Virus record (IMG/VR): IMGVR_UViG_3300009705_000118
Location: 1 to 23,664 of that record
Strand: one strand, 5' to 3'
Source: a virus
DNA: 23,664 nt
Shown piece by piece: positions 1 through 8,273 of this stretch. The position numbers and the translations under genes were made by a program. Below the pieces are notes generated by a model. It worked only from the letters and a program-made list of their open reading frames with translations. It was not told the origin of the DNA and made no database searches. The stretch's first letter is position 1, and each line of letters starts with the position of its first letter.

Positions 1-305
1 ACAAAATTATCAATGCCAATATGCTGAGCAAAACTTGTTAAAGCGGCCATTTGATTATCACTGAGTACAACCTTTGGTAATGCCTGTGCTATTTGTTCTC
101 CAACTTCGGTAAGATCGCCATTAAGTGCTAATGCTGTGCCTATTGCTCCTAAGCCGTTTTTAAAGTCAACAACTTTAATACCAGATTTTCTGTCTATATA
201 GATATACGAAGTACCATCTACAATTAAATCAATGCCCTTAGCATCAAGTTTTTCTGCAATTAGCTCTAATAAGTTGCTATTGCTGTTGTCCATTATTACT
301 GTCAT
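1..305 (-). CDS. Partial small protein with a GH24 lysozyme-like motif
   Basis: The open frame starts at ATG 303-305 and runs off the left edge of the window, so about 101 residues are visible. It begins MTVIMDNSNSNLLELIAEKL. The start lies 10 nt after the stop of the gp5-like gene, with a purine-rich GAGA just ahead of it; ATG at 291-293 is an alternative start. Near the cut end it reads LSDNQMAALTSFAQHIG followed by IDNF. This resembles the helix of phage GH24 lysozymes (typically NQ-x-ALVSF-x-xNVG). The N-terminal half does not show the usual Glu...Asp...Thr catalytic pattern, so an active muramidase cannot be claimed. Its place directly downstream of a gp5-like spike that lacks a lysozyme insert makes a tail- or baseplate-associated, lysozyme-like role plausible. 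The identity stays tentative because the C-terminus is missing. Confidence 0.45.
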   Translation of the reverse strand, partial: MTVIMDNSNSNLLELIAEKLDAKGIDLIVDGTSYIYIDRKSGIKVVDFKNGLGAIGTALALNGDLTEVGEQIAQALPKVVLSDNQMAALTSFAQHIGIDNF

Positions 306-315
306 GTTATCTCTA

Positions 316-2331
316 TTATCCTTTTGGTGCCGGAGGTGGGGGTGTTGCTGAAGATTTTATTTCATCGACGGCTTCTTTAACTGCCGCATCAACTTTGCCA
401 GTTACAGCACCTACTAATTCGTCTTGTAACCCTAATGTTTTGTTTTGGATATCAAGTGCAAATGCACTCATTTCTGCTTCAAGTTCTTTTAATTTTTTAA
501 CTTGTCCAATAATTTTTTGTGACAATGCATTTGAGGTAGGAAACCGTAATGGAGGAATTACAATGCCTAACTGATTCATCATATTCTTCATACCATCGAT
601 GCTTTGAAGATTTTTTAGAGATGCCATATCAAAGTTTGATAGTTGCTCTGGTAATAAGTTTTTTAAGCCAGAAAGTTGATCGGTAACTTCTGCTTTTGCT
701 TTGTCAATAGCGTCAGTGGCCGCATCAGTGATGCCTGCAGGATCAACACTTGCTAATCCTTGCTGTTCCGGACTTTCTTCACCATCTGCTGATACATCTT
801 CTTCTAATGTTTCAGGGTTCTCTGATGCAGGGTCAAATTGAGCATGGCCTTGATATGGTTCTGCTGTTAGCATTGTGCCTACAATACTTTTAATACTGTC
901 TCCTGATTCTGGACGTTGTCCGCCGTTAGGTAAAACTACTTCTTCGTCTGCTTTATATTCTGGTGGCACAGATGACTGATCTTGATGATCACTTGCACCT
1001 ATTTGTGGAGCCGGTATTGCCGGTATTGCCGGTATTGGAACTGGTCCACTGCCACTGTTAAGTAAAATAAGAGAACCAGTTGAAGCAATAGGTCCGGCCG
1101 AAACATGTGATGTACCGGTTGCTGATATAGTGCTTATAGCACCCATTGTTACTGAGCTCATACCTAATATTCCAGCTGTTTGATCAATTTTATTTGCACT
1201 ACTTCTAAAACTTCCAGCGGCATTTAAGTCAATGTCTCCACCACTTGCTGTAATGGCCGCGTTCATATTTGCATGTATACTTGTATCTGCAACAGATTCT
1301 AATCGAATGTTGCCTCCAACACCAAGTGGCGGTATTGCAAGGATGCCGAGATCAGGGATACCCATGTATTTGCCTCCCATGTTATCACCAGCGGCTTTAA
1401 GATGTAAATCCTGTCCTGCTTTAATGTTAATATTCTTATCTGCTCTTAAATTAAAATTCTTTTTTGCCCTAAAGCTAATATCGCCTTCACCAAAGAAGTT
1501 AATATTACCCAGCATGTCTAATTCTACCCATGCTTTGCCGTCTTTGTTTATTAAATAAATTATACCATTAGTATCATCAAGTAATATTTGGTTTCCGCCA
1601 CCTGTTCTAAGTCTAATATTTTTACTATCAGCATTATCATCCATAATAAACTGATGACCTGCTTGAATCATTTTTGCTTTGTTGTCTGGATCTCTAATAC
1701 CTTTGGTTAATATACCAAATACGTCACTGGGCGATTCTCTTTTTGCACCGGAGTCTGAAATACCTCGTACAGGATCATTAATAAGACCTTGTTTAGTAAT
1801 TGCTTCTGCAAAAGGATGATGAGCTGGACGCATAGGATTAGTTAACTTAGTGTCACTTGAAAGTTTATTCTTTTCTGCTGTTGGAAGCCTAAAGGATTTT
1901 CCTTGATAACTATCTCCCGAAGGCATACCAGGAAGCATTGAGTTATACTGATCCGGCAATGTCATACTAAGAACATAACAGTCAACGGTTTTGTTTGGAA
2001 AACATACTAATACTAAGTTACCAATGTCAGGTGGTTGCGTCCACATGCCATAAGTTTTCATTGTTTCATCAAAACTTTCTATTGTTGGGCCAAGTAACTC
2101 TGGATTAGTTGAACCTGCAAATGGTGATGTCCATCTTGCATGAAAATTTTCGTTTATTTTAGTATCGTAATGTAGATCTGGTATAGTTACCAGCAGTCGT
2201 CCGGATTTATTAGCATCGTCGTTGTCGATTACTTTTGCAATATAAATACCGTGAAGTCTACTTCCAGATTCTTGCTGTAATGCTTTTTTAAAAGCACTTG
2301 TGGTACCAATTGTATTAACTTTTCCGTTCAT
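316..2331 (-). CDS. 5: gp5-like baseplate hub/spike protein without lysozyme insert
   Basis: This is the central spike of a T4-type baseplate, expected to sit under the hub and puncture the outer membrane on contraction. Residues about 27-130 look like the gp5/VgrG OB-fold entry (GIYIAKVIDNDDANKSGRLL, then a PDLHYD segment and a PPDIGNLVLVCFPN strand). Residues about 230-330 carry short alternating beta repeats (NIRLRTGGGNQILLDD, DISFRAKKNFNLRADKNINI) typical of the gp5/VgrG triple beta-helix. No GH24 lysozyme domain lies between them, unlike T4 gp5. A Pro/Ile linker (PVPIPAIPAIPAP, about residue 435) leads to an acidic stretch and a helical C-terminal tail ending PPPPAPKG. At 671 aa it is longer than T4 gp5 (575 aa). 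The start follows the upstream gene's stop by 19 nt; no strong Shine-Dalgarno is visible. Confidence 0.85.
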   Translation of the reverse strand: MNGKVNTIGTTSAFKKALQQESGSRLHGIYIAKVIDNDDANKSGRLLVTIPDLHYDTKINENFHARWTSPFAGSTNPELLGPTIESFDETMKTYGMWTQPPDIGNLVLVCFPNKTVDCYVLSMTLPDQYNSMLPGMPSGDSYQGKSFRLPTAEKNKLSSDTKLTNPMRPAHHPFAEAITKQGLINDPVRGISDSGAKRESPSDVFGILTKGIRDPDNKAKMIQAGHQFIMDDNADSKNIRLRTGGGNQILLDDTNGIIYLINKDGKAWVELDMLGNINFFGEGDISFRAKKNFNLRADKNINIKAGQDLHLKAAGDNMGGKYMGIPDLGILAIPPLGVGGNIRLESVADTSIHANMNAAITASGGDIDLNAAGSFRSSANKIDQTAGILGMSSVTMGAISTISATGTSHVSAGPIASTGSLILLNSGSGPVPIPAIPAIPAPQIGASDHQDQSSVPPEYKADEEVVLPNGGQRPESGDSIKSIVGTMLTAEPYQGHAQFDPASENPETLEEDVSADGEESPEQQGLASVDPAGITDAATDAIDKAKAEVTDQLSGLKNLLPEQLSNFDMASLKNLQSIDGMKNMMNQLGIVIPPLRFPTSNALSQKIIGQVKKLKELEAEMSAFALDIQNKTLGLQDELVGAVTGKVDAAVKEAVDEIKSSATPPPPAPKG
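1011..1037 (-). repeat. Three perfect 9-bp tandem repeats in the gp5-like gene
   Basis: On the plus strand CCGGTATTG occurs three times in a row. On the coding (minus) strand this gives the repeating Ala-Ile-Pro linker of the gp5-like spike, between the beta-helix and the helical C-terminal region. The copies are identical, which suggests recent slippage and a length-variable linker. Confidence 0.85.
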
Positions 2332-2350
2332 GAAATATTATTAACCTGTG

Positions 2351-5029
2351 TTATTGTGCATCTCGCCATGCCTGGGCCTGAGATGAATTTATTTTACCAT
2401 CGGCTTGCAGTTTATTAACTATCTGACTGTCAGTTAAGCCGCCAAATCCGCCACCGCTGATTTGTCCATTAATATACCCAACTGGGTCGGTAAACGCCAT
2501 AGGGTCTATTCCGGATCCATCTGCATCACCAAGGCCTTTGTCTGCTAAGTCACCGGCATTTTGGTTTGATGTTATGTTATAGTTAGCCAAATCTTCTGGC
2601 GAAACCTTGGATAAATCGACTCCAGTTTCCTTGACCGCTACAATGGATGTTGTAAACATACCATTATTAAAATTATTTTGTGCTGATACAAGGCGATAAA
2701 TTCCAGACATAGTCCATGAAGTATTAAATTTATTCCATTCACCAGTATTATTGTCCTCTTCGTCTATGTCCATGTCAAACCGTCTTGGATTGTTTAACAT
2801 AAAAAGGAAAAAATTATCACCGTCTGTGTCAAATCTAAAATCACCTAAACTACTTTCAGAATCGCCTAAGTAGTATGGATCACCTCTTATTTCAAAATCC
2901 AATTGTTTCATTATGCTGGGCTCTACGTTTTGGTTATATAGAAAATTAAACACACTTGTTTGAGCACCAGCGTATGTGTTTGCAGGCCCTTCTCCCGCTT
3001 TGGAAGTTGTGTCTATTTCTGCGGTATCAGATTGATTCTGTGTTTCATTAGATGCATCTTCTTCTGCTGTAGTTTCCTTAACTTCAAAATTTAAAAGATC
3101 TGCAGAGTATTCATATCCGGATGGTTGTGCTTTATACTCGCCAAGTGCATAATATTGATCAATTTGTTTTTGTCTTTCGTCGTCACTTTCAGTAGGCGAA
3201 TTAGCTGATCCAAAAACTTGGTCTTTGATTAATCTTTTAATTTCATCATCACCTGTTACTGCACCTGCTAATGCGTTTGCCAAATCTTGTGCGGCCTGGC
3301 CTGCTGTATCAGATATTAGATCTTTAATTTTATCAGAACTAAATCCAGCATTGGCCGCCATATCTTTTAAAGTATCTGAATCAAAGTTTTTAAGTGTGTC
3401 AAATATCTTTTTACCTTTTTTAAACAAATCAAATAAGTCACCAATATTTGTTACATCTTCTGCGGCAAGTGGGTCTGCTTGTTGAACCGCGTACAAGTTC
3501 GACGCTGATGATCCCCCCATACCTTTGTTCTTTGGTACTAATAGTGCAACACCAAATTGATGAGATATGTTTAGATTTAATATTTGATCATTTCTACCTG
3601 TGTATGTATACTCGTATGCTTTTTGAATATCAAAGTTGTTAAGAGTTGCTGTCTCCGTTGCTGTTAATTCGTCCGCTGTTACTCCAGTACTGGTACTTGG
3701 AGTGTTTACTATTAAGGGTTTATAGGTAACGTTCTTTGAGTATGTTTTCTTTTTATCGTCAAACTCGCCTATTGTTACTTTTGATTTTATAGTGTACCAC
3801 CAAACATGCGTTTGCCCTGGATCCCATTCACCTATACCTTTGTCGCCTTCTGCAAACTTAGTACGAGTGGCATGTGACATAAAGTCTGAATTAAGTGATA
3901 ATATTCTACCAAGACATGCAAATAAGTTATCATCTTCTTCGTGTGACAGAGTAACACTAATTGGAACTGTTTTTTCTCCTTCATCTGAAGAAGATTCAGC
4001 CGAAGCGTCAGTTTGAGTTTCTGCTTCAATTTGGGTTATTGATTTAGAGTTGTATGCCGATAGTAGAGTATCGTTTAATACACTTTGATTTGTTATCTTT
4101 GGGTGCTTATTAGATTTGGGATTAGAATTTATTGCACCAGCTGTTGCTTTAAGAGCCTGATCAACTATAGTTGATCCTTCTGCTTCTTCTGAAACAAATT
4201 CAGATAAATCCCATGTAATAGTATCTACTGTACCTGATTCATCTTCATCATCACCTGCAAGCCTCTTATTCATTTTTACTGCTAAATCAGTTAAATGGTC
4301 TTGGATTGTTGCACCTGATGTTGAATGGGCGGCCTTTAATGTAAAAAATTTATCTGCAAAAGCAGTATCATCTTGTACTACAGTTGTAAAGTTATATTCA
4401 CTGCCTTCAGGCCCAATGGTAATATCAAAATTTGTTAACTCGAGCACATATCTATACGGCCCAGCAATATGTTTTATTTGACCGCCTTCGCCGTCAAATG
4501 TATCTGGGGTGGATGACTCTTGATAGCCTTGAAAGTCTATTTCTAACACTAATGGCATCTTAGAGGCAACGTCAATGCCTAACTTGGATGCTGTCCAATA
4601 TAGTTGATCTATGAAGTCAGCCGCGCCAGGCTGTGTTATTTTAAAATTACATTGTGTTTCGTTTGATTTTTTTCCTGGAACATTTGTAATTTCGAGATTA
4701 TCTATACCAACACCTGCTGTTACACCTGTTTGTGCAAGTATTATTACGTCAGCTGGGCTTAATTGAAAATTATTTGTACTTGTTCCTTTTGCTGTATCGC
4801 CATTATCCTCTCTTGCCATTGATTCGCCGTTAAGGTCGTCGATAGAATCATTTGCTTTAAGTGTTTCTAATGCTTCAAATCCTGTTGCATATAATTTTAG
4901 ATTGTATGTGGGGATATCATAAAGATCAAGTAGATTACCTTGTACTTTACCTGAGTACCTATTGATTACTGTATTATCGGAAACTGTATCAGTGACCGTA
5001 TTCTTTGCCGTTTCGGCTGACGTCACCAT
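2351..5029 (-). CDS. Large baseplate hub-like structural protein (possible gp27 equivalent)
   Basis: An 892-aa protein translated 3 nt after the gp53 stop and directly upstream of the gp5-like spike. It opens with a Thr/Asp-rich N-terminus, then a segment LLDLYDIPTYNLKLYATGF. The middle is low-complexity and acidic with a Ser/Glu-rich stretch. Residues about 540-610 are Asp/Lys/Ala-rich and helical. Near the C-terminus (about residues 725-830) is a motif order LDFEIRGDPYYLGDSE ... GIYRLVSAQNNFNNGMFTTS. This resembles the gp27/gpD fold of phage tail hubs: a domain ending in GDP-x-Y/L, later followed by GIY-x-V...F..G.F.T. T4 gp27 is about 390 aa, so this protein is more than twice as long. No direct gp27 sequence match can be claimed; the assignment rests on that motif and on the position next to gp5 and gp53. 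A structural role in the baseplate is much safer than the exact identity. Confidence 0.6.
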   Translation of the reverse strand: MVTSAETAKNTVTDTVSDNTVINRYSGKVQGNLLDLYDIPTYNLKLYATGFEALETLKANDSIDDLNGESMAREDNGDTAKGTSTNNFQLSPADVIILAQTGVTAGVGIDNLEITNVPGKKSNETQCNFKITQPGAADFIDQLYWTASKLGIDVASKMPLVLEIDFQGYQESSTPDTFDGEGGQIKHIAGPYRYVLELTNFDITIGPEGSEYNFTTVVQDDTAFADKFFTLKAAHSTSGATIQDHLTDLAVKMNKRLAGDDEDESGTVDTITWDLSEFVSEEAEGSTIVDQALKATAGAINSNPKSNKHPKITNQSVLNDTLLSAYNSKSITQIEAETQTDASAESSSDEGEKTVPISVTLSHEEDDNLFACLGRILSLNSDFMSHATRTKFAEGDKGIGEWDPGQTHVWWYTIKSKVTIGEFDDKKKTYSKNVTYKPLIVNTPSTSTGVTADELTATETATLNNFDIQKAYEYTYTGRNDQILNLNISHQFGVALLVPKNKGMGGSSASNLYAVQQADPLAAEDVTNIGDLFDLFKKGKKIFDTLKNFDSDTLKDMAANAGFSSDKIKDLISDTAGQAAQDLANALAGAVTGDDEIKRLIKDQVFGSANSPTESDDERQKQIDQYYALGEYKAQPSGYEYSADLLNFEVKETTAEEDASNETQNQSDTAEIDTTSKAGEGPANTYAGAQTSVFNFLYNQNVEPSIMKQLDFEIRGDPYYLGDSESSLGDFRFDTDGDNFFLFMLNNPRRFDMDIDEEDNNTGEWNKFNTSWTMSGIYRLVSAQNNFNNGMFTTSIVAVKETGVDLSKVSPEDLANYNITSNQNAGDLADKGLGDADGSGIDPMAFTDPVGYINGQISGGGFGGLTDSQIVNKLQADGKINSSQAQAWRDAQ

Positions 5030-5032
5030 CTG

Positions 5033-5323
5033 CTATGCCCCGGTTAACGAATTAATTACTTCTCTTGATGGAAGGAATATAGTAGTTCCTGCTTTAAAGT
5101 CTCTAATAGGATCAACAATCACGTCTGGATTTCTTAATGCAAACACCCACCAAAGATCTACACTACCGTATAGTTTGTATGCAAGTATATCTGGGCGTTC
5201 ATCAGCATCTGTTTGAATGACGTATTCTTCATCATATGGATTCTTAGGTACACTTGGTAAACGATTAACATCGGTAAACCTACCTTGTAATGTTCCTGCA
5301 TTTATAAAACTTTGTTTAGCCAT
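5033..5323 (-). CDS. 53: gp53 baseplate wedge subunit
   Basis: A 96-aa protein of the gp53 family, the wedge component that helps wedges join into the hexagonal baseplate. The diagnostic part is RPDILAYKLYGSVDLWWVFA, followed by LRNPDVIVDP and FKAGTTIFLPS. This is a compact LysM-like fold shared by gp53 proteins of many myoviruses. T4 gp53 is about 196 aa, so this is the short marine-type version, essentially the core domain alone. Its ATG overlaps the gp48 stop by one base (TAATG), indicating translational coupling. The next gene starts 3 nt after its stop. Confidence 0.9.
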   Translation of the reverse strand: MAKQSFINAGTLQGRFTDVNRLPSVPKNPYDEEYVIQTDADERPDILAYKLYGSVDLWWVFALRNPDVIVDPIRDFKAGTTIFLPSREVINSLTGA

Positions 5324-6276
5324 TATACAAATCCGTCCTTAATACCGGCACCAGTTCTTAATGAGTCGATGCTAAATTTCTTACGAATCTTATGAGGAGT
5401 ATGATTTACAAGTAAATCAACTGTTATATTTGCTACTGTTGGTACAAATGTTACATCGTCTTCACTACTGCCGCCTTTAACTGGAACATAGTCTACATTA
5501 TCTGGATACTGAATAGAGTACGTTCTAACAACAACTGGTACTTTTTTAAATCCATTTTCTCCCATGTATTCAAAAAGTAATACAGGTGGAGGTGTTCCAA
5601 ATGCTCCGGATCTAACTGATGCATCTCCAAAGTGTGCTTTAGTTACACATTTTAAAAAGTGTATAACTGCCATTAAGTATCTTGCTTCTGCTATTGTATT
5701 AGCAGTAAAGTCGCCTGTTACAGGGAATGTAGGAGGTGTACTGTTTATAAATGTATTAATTGGATAGTTGGTTCCGTGCAATTCTGCACTATTATAGTTA
5801 GCCATTCCGCTCATAAAAATTTGTGGAGTATACTGCCATACTAAACCGCCTGTTTCTGCAAGTGGTTCTAATATAGAACGAGAAGAGGCTAAATCACTTA
5901 GGCCGTATATTGCCCTGGCTCCTGCGGCTTTAGGTCTCAGTCTTGCTCTCCAGTCGTAGTTTTTAGTAATACCTTTGCCTTCGTTTAAGTTAGTCGATAT
6001 ACTGCTGGCCGCTAAGTTACTTTGTTCACTTAATTCTTGCCTAATATCCATTTCACTTAATTCTCTTGCACCGAACACTAAGTTATTTTCAGGGTTACGT
6101 GGAGGTGTTGCTCTGCCTGGGTACAATGCACCTAAGCCTGCTTTACCTATTAGTCCACCAACAAGGCCACGTACTGCATCGTTACCTATTAACCCTAATC
6201 CTTGATTAGCGGCATCTGTTAATGAACCTGTTAAAAAATCTTTTAAATTTGGCATAACACTATTTATCCAATTCAT
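5323..6276 (-). CDS. 48: gp48 baseplate tail-tube cap/initiator
   Basis: A 317-aa protein resembling marine T4-like gp48, the cap on the baseplate hub from which tail tube polymerisation starts. Recognisable blocks are the MNWINSVMPNLKDFLTG start, the RPKAAGARAIYGLSDL region, GGLVWQYTPQIFMSGMANYN around residue 145, and the C-terminal LFEYMGENGFKKVPVVVRTY followed by YPDNVDYVPV. It is first in the leftward baseplate operon and is coupled to gp53 by a TAATG overlap. Two starts are possible: ATG 6274-6276, which gives the stated length, and ATG 6253-6255 (seven residues shorter). A perfect late octamer GATAAATA lies between them, with the second ATG exactly at the predicted transcription start. 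The shorter form may therefore be the late product. Confidence 0.8.
   Translation of the reverse strand: MNWINSVMPNLKDFLTGSLTDAANQGLGLIGNDAVRGLVGGLIGKAGLGALYPGRATPPRNPENNLVFGARELSEMDIRQELSEQSNLAASSISTNLNEGKGITKNYDWRARLRPKAAGARAIYGLSDLASSRSILEPLAETGGLVWQYTPQIFMSGMANYNSAELHGTNYPINTFINSTPPTFPVTGDFTANTIAEARYLMAVIHFLKCVTKAHFGDASVRSGAFGTPPPVLLFEYMGENGFKKVPVVVRTYSIQYPDNVDYVPVKGGSSEDDVTFVPTVANITVDLLVNHTPHKIRKKFSIDSLRTGAGIKDGFV
6261..6268 (-). promoter_or_regulatory. Late promoter octamer GATAAATA for the baseplate operon
   Basis: The minus strand reads GATAAATAGTGTTATG. The octamer matches the T4 late consensus TATAAATA in 7 of 8 bases and is identical to four other octamers in this window. It lies inside the first codons of the longest gp48 frame. 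If the T4 spacing holds (octamer at -13 to -6), transcription starts at 6255, the A of an in-frame gp48 ATG. The motif itself is seen; its use is inferred. Confidence 0.6.
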
Positions 6277-6314
6277 TAAAACATACTATAAAGAAAAAAG
6301 TGGCTAAATATATA

Positions 6315-6342
6315 TTGACATTACACAATAACCATGTATAAT
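6315..6342 (+). promoter_or_regulatory. Consensus sigma70-type promoter for the gp55 operon
   Basis: TTGACA at 6315-6320 and TATAAT at 6337-6342 are both perfect consensus hexamers with a 16-bp spacer, 40 bp upstream of gp55. This is what an early promoter read by unmodified host RNA polymerase looks like. A late-like TATAAATG follows at 6351-6358 (7 of 8 to TATAAATA), so the operon could also be topped up late. A strong Shine-Dalgarno GAGGAG at 6371-6376 precedes the gp55 ATG. Confidence 0.8.
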
Positions 6343-6381
6343 ACTAACAATATAAATGAACTATAATTTTGAGGAGAGTTA

Positions 6382-7248
6382 ATGGCACAGCCAAAAAAGG
6401 TTAATTACCTAAACAACAAAGATATTCTAAAAGAAATACACAAGAGTAAAATGACATTCTGCCACCTTGCAGACGACAAATACTTTGAATTTGATGTAAT
6501 TCTTGAGGATGTTAGCAAAATCAACAGAAACAGCATTAAAGTTGCCCGTGAAAATCGTGCTTCTATTATGCAGTCAATTGCCTATCAGGCCGCCATGGCA
6601 GTCCACGATATTAATGATTACAAAAACAAGCCAAAGCAAAAAGAATTTGCAGTAGACCCAAAAAGCATAGCACAAGAAGATTTAGTTTTCCGTGTGATGT
6701 GTATGGAGCATATTCCTTTAGAGTTTGGAAGGAAGAAAAATCCCAAGAACGAAGCAGAAACTAAAGCAAAAGTAAACTTCCCACCATTCAAGCATTATGC
6801 ATACGTTAACGATGAAGTTAAAGAAGTTGCAAGAAGCCATTGGCAAGGTAGTTTAAGCAATGGTCACTTTGATCCGCATTCTGGAAGAATCACAAACAAG
6901 TTAGGAACTATGTTTTTAAAACTTGTTGAAAGGTACTCTCACAGAGCAAACTGGAGAGGCTATACTTATGTAGACGAAATGAGAGGACAAGCACTTGTTC
7001 AGTTATCTCAAATTGGCTTACAGTTTAATGAAGCAAAATCGGATAATCCGTTTGCTTATTATACTGCCGCAGTTAATAACAGTTTTACAAGAGTATTAAA
7101 CATTGAAAAAAGAAATCAAACTATCAGAGATGACATCTTGATAGATTCAGGACATTTACCAAGTTACGGAAGACAGATTCAACACGAAAACGAATTACGT
7201 CAACTTAGAGAAATAGCCGAATCCGAAATTGAGAACAACGTAGAGTAA
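6382..7248 (+). CDS. 55: gp55 late-transcription sigma factor
   Basis: A sigma70-family factor that directs host RNA polymerase to phage late promoters. The N-terminus KKVNYLNNKDILKEIHKSK matches the T4 gp55 N-terminus (YNYVNNKELLQ...). Residues about 184-245 match the sigma region 2-like core: RYSHRANWRGYTYVDEMRGQ, then NPFAYYTAAVNNSFTRVLN and IEKRNQ. Between these blocks is an insertion of more than 100 residues rich in Lys and Asn (around residues 45-170), so the protein is 288 aa against 185 aa in T4. The C-terminus ends ESEIENNVE and shows no hydrophobic clamp-binding motif like the LDFLYE near the end of T4 gp55. It is first in the rightward operon, behind a consensus sigma70 promoter and a strong Shine-Dalgarno. 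Confidence 0.88.
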   Translation: MAQPKKVNYLNNKDILKEIHKSKMTFCHLADDKYFEFDVILEDVSKINRNSIKVARENRASIMQSIAYQAAMAVHDINDYKNKPKQKEFAVDPKSIAQEDLVFRVMCMEHIPLEFGRKKNPKNEAETKAKVNFPPFKHYAYVNDEVKEVARSHWQGSLSNGHFDPHSGRITNKLGTMFLKLVERYSHRANWRGYTYVDEMRGQALVQLSQIGLQFNEAKSDNPFAYYTAAVNNSFTRVLNIEKRNQTIRDDILIDSGHLPSYGRQIQHENELRQLREIAESEIENNVE

Positions 7249-7253
7249 ATTAT

Positions 7254-8273
7254 ATGGGCCAACTGTTTAAGACAGCGGCCTGTTTTACCGATATACATTA
7301 CGGCCTAAAACAGAATAGTCGCTTACACATAGAAGATTGTAGTAGATTTGTAGACTGGTTTATTGCAGAAGCAAAAGCCAGGAATGCAGAGACATGTATT
7401 TTTCTCGGAGATTGGCATCATCATAGAGCAAGTATTAGTGTTGCTACTATGAATGCTACTATTAAAGATCTTAAAAAACTTAATGACAACTTTGAAACTG
7501 TGTATTTCATCACAGGAAATCATGACCTATATTACAAAGACAAGCGAGAGTTAAACAGCATTGAATTTGCTCGTGACTTACCTAACTTTGTAATGTGCGA
7601 CGAATTCTTTGAAAAAGATGAAGTTGCGATCATTCCTTGGTTATGCGGAGATGATTATAAAGTTGTTTCTAAAATGAAATGCAAGTATATGTTTGGTCAT
7701 TTTGAGTTACCTTACTTTAAAATGAACGCAATGGTAGAGATGCCAGACCACGGTGGTGGCATTAACGATAAGATGTTAAGCGGACCAGAGTATGTGTTCA
7801 GTGGGCACTTTCACAAAAGACAATATAAAAATAACATACATTACATTGGTAATGCCTTCCCACATAACTATGCAGACGTAGACGATGATGAACGAGGAGC
7901 AATGTTTCTCGAATGGGGCGGTGAGCCACAGTATGTAAATTGGGCAGAAGGTCCTAAGTATAGAGTGTTTAATTTAAGAACATTATTAGACAATCATGCT
8001 AACTTGCTCGATGAATATACTTATGCCAGAGTAAAACTTGATGTGAGTATAAGTTACGAAGAGGCAAATTTTATTAGAGAAAAATTTGCAGAGCAATATA
8101 ATGTAAGAGAACTACAACTTGTTCCTATTAAAGAAGAAGAGGAATACGAAGGCGGAGAAATTACGTTTGAAAGTGTTAATCAAATTGTATTACAACAGTT
8201 AGACACTATCGAATCAAACACAATTCAAAAAGATGTTTTGATTAACATCTATAACAGTATAGACACAGACTAA
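7254..8273 (+). CDS. 47: gp47 recombination endonuclease subunit (SbcD/Mre11-like)
   Basis: The metallophosphoesterase half of the gp46/gp47 complex, which resects double-strand breaks to start recombination-dependent replication. The Mre11/SbcD motifs are present in order: DIH at residues 13-15, GDWHH at 52-56, GNHD at 88-91, a GHFELP block near residue 142 and SGHFHKRQ near 180. These supply the two-metal active site. Its 339 aa equals the T4 gp47 size. It starts 5 nt after the gp55 stop with only a weak ribosome site, and ends in a TAATG overlap with gp46, as expected for a stoichiometric, translationally coupled complex. Confidence 0.93.
   Translation: MGQLFKTAACFTDIHYGLKQNSRLHIEDCSRFVDWFIAEAKARNAETCIFLGDWHHHRASISVATMNATIKDLKKLNDNFETVYFITGNHDLYYKDKRELNSIEFARDLPNFVMCDEFFEKDEVAIIPWLCGDDYKVVSKMKCKYMFGHFELPYFKMNAMVEMPDHGGGINDKMLSGPEYVFSGHFHKRQYKNNIHYIGNAFPHNYADVDDDERGAMFLEWGGEPQYVNWAEGPKYRVFNLRTLLDNHANLLDEYTYARVKLDVSISYEEANFIREKFAEQYNVRELQLVPIKEEEEYEGGEITFESVNQIVLQQLDTIESNTIQKDVLINIYNSIDTD

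Noticed and set aside
2584-2610. GATAAATC-like octamers inside baseplate genes (also near 4203)
   Set aside because: Last base differs from the late motif, and they lie inside genes with no start downstream in the right direction.
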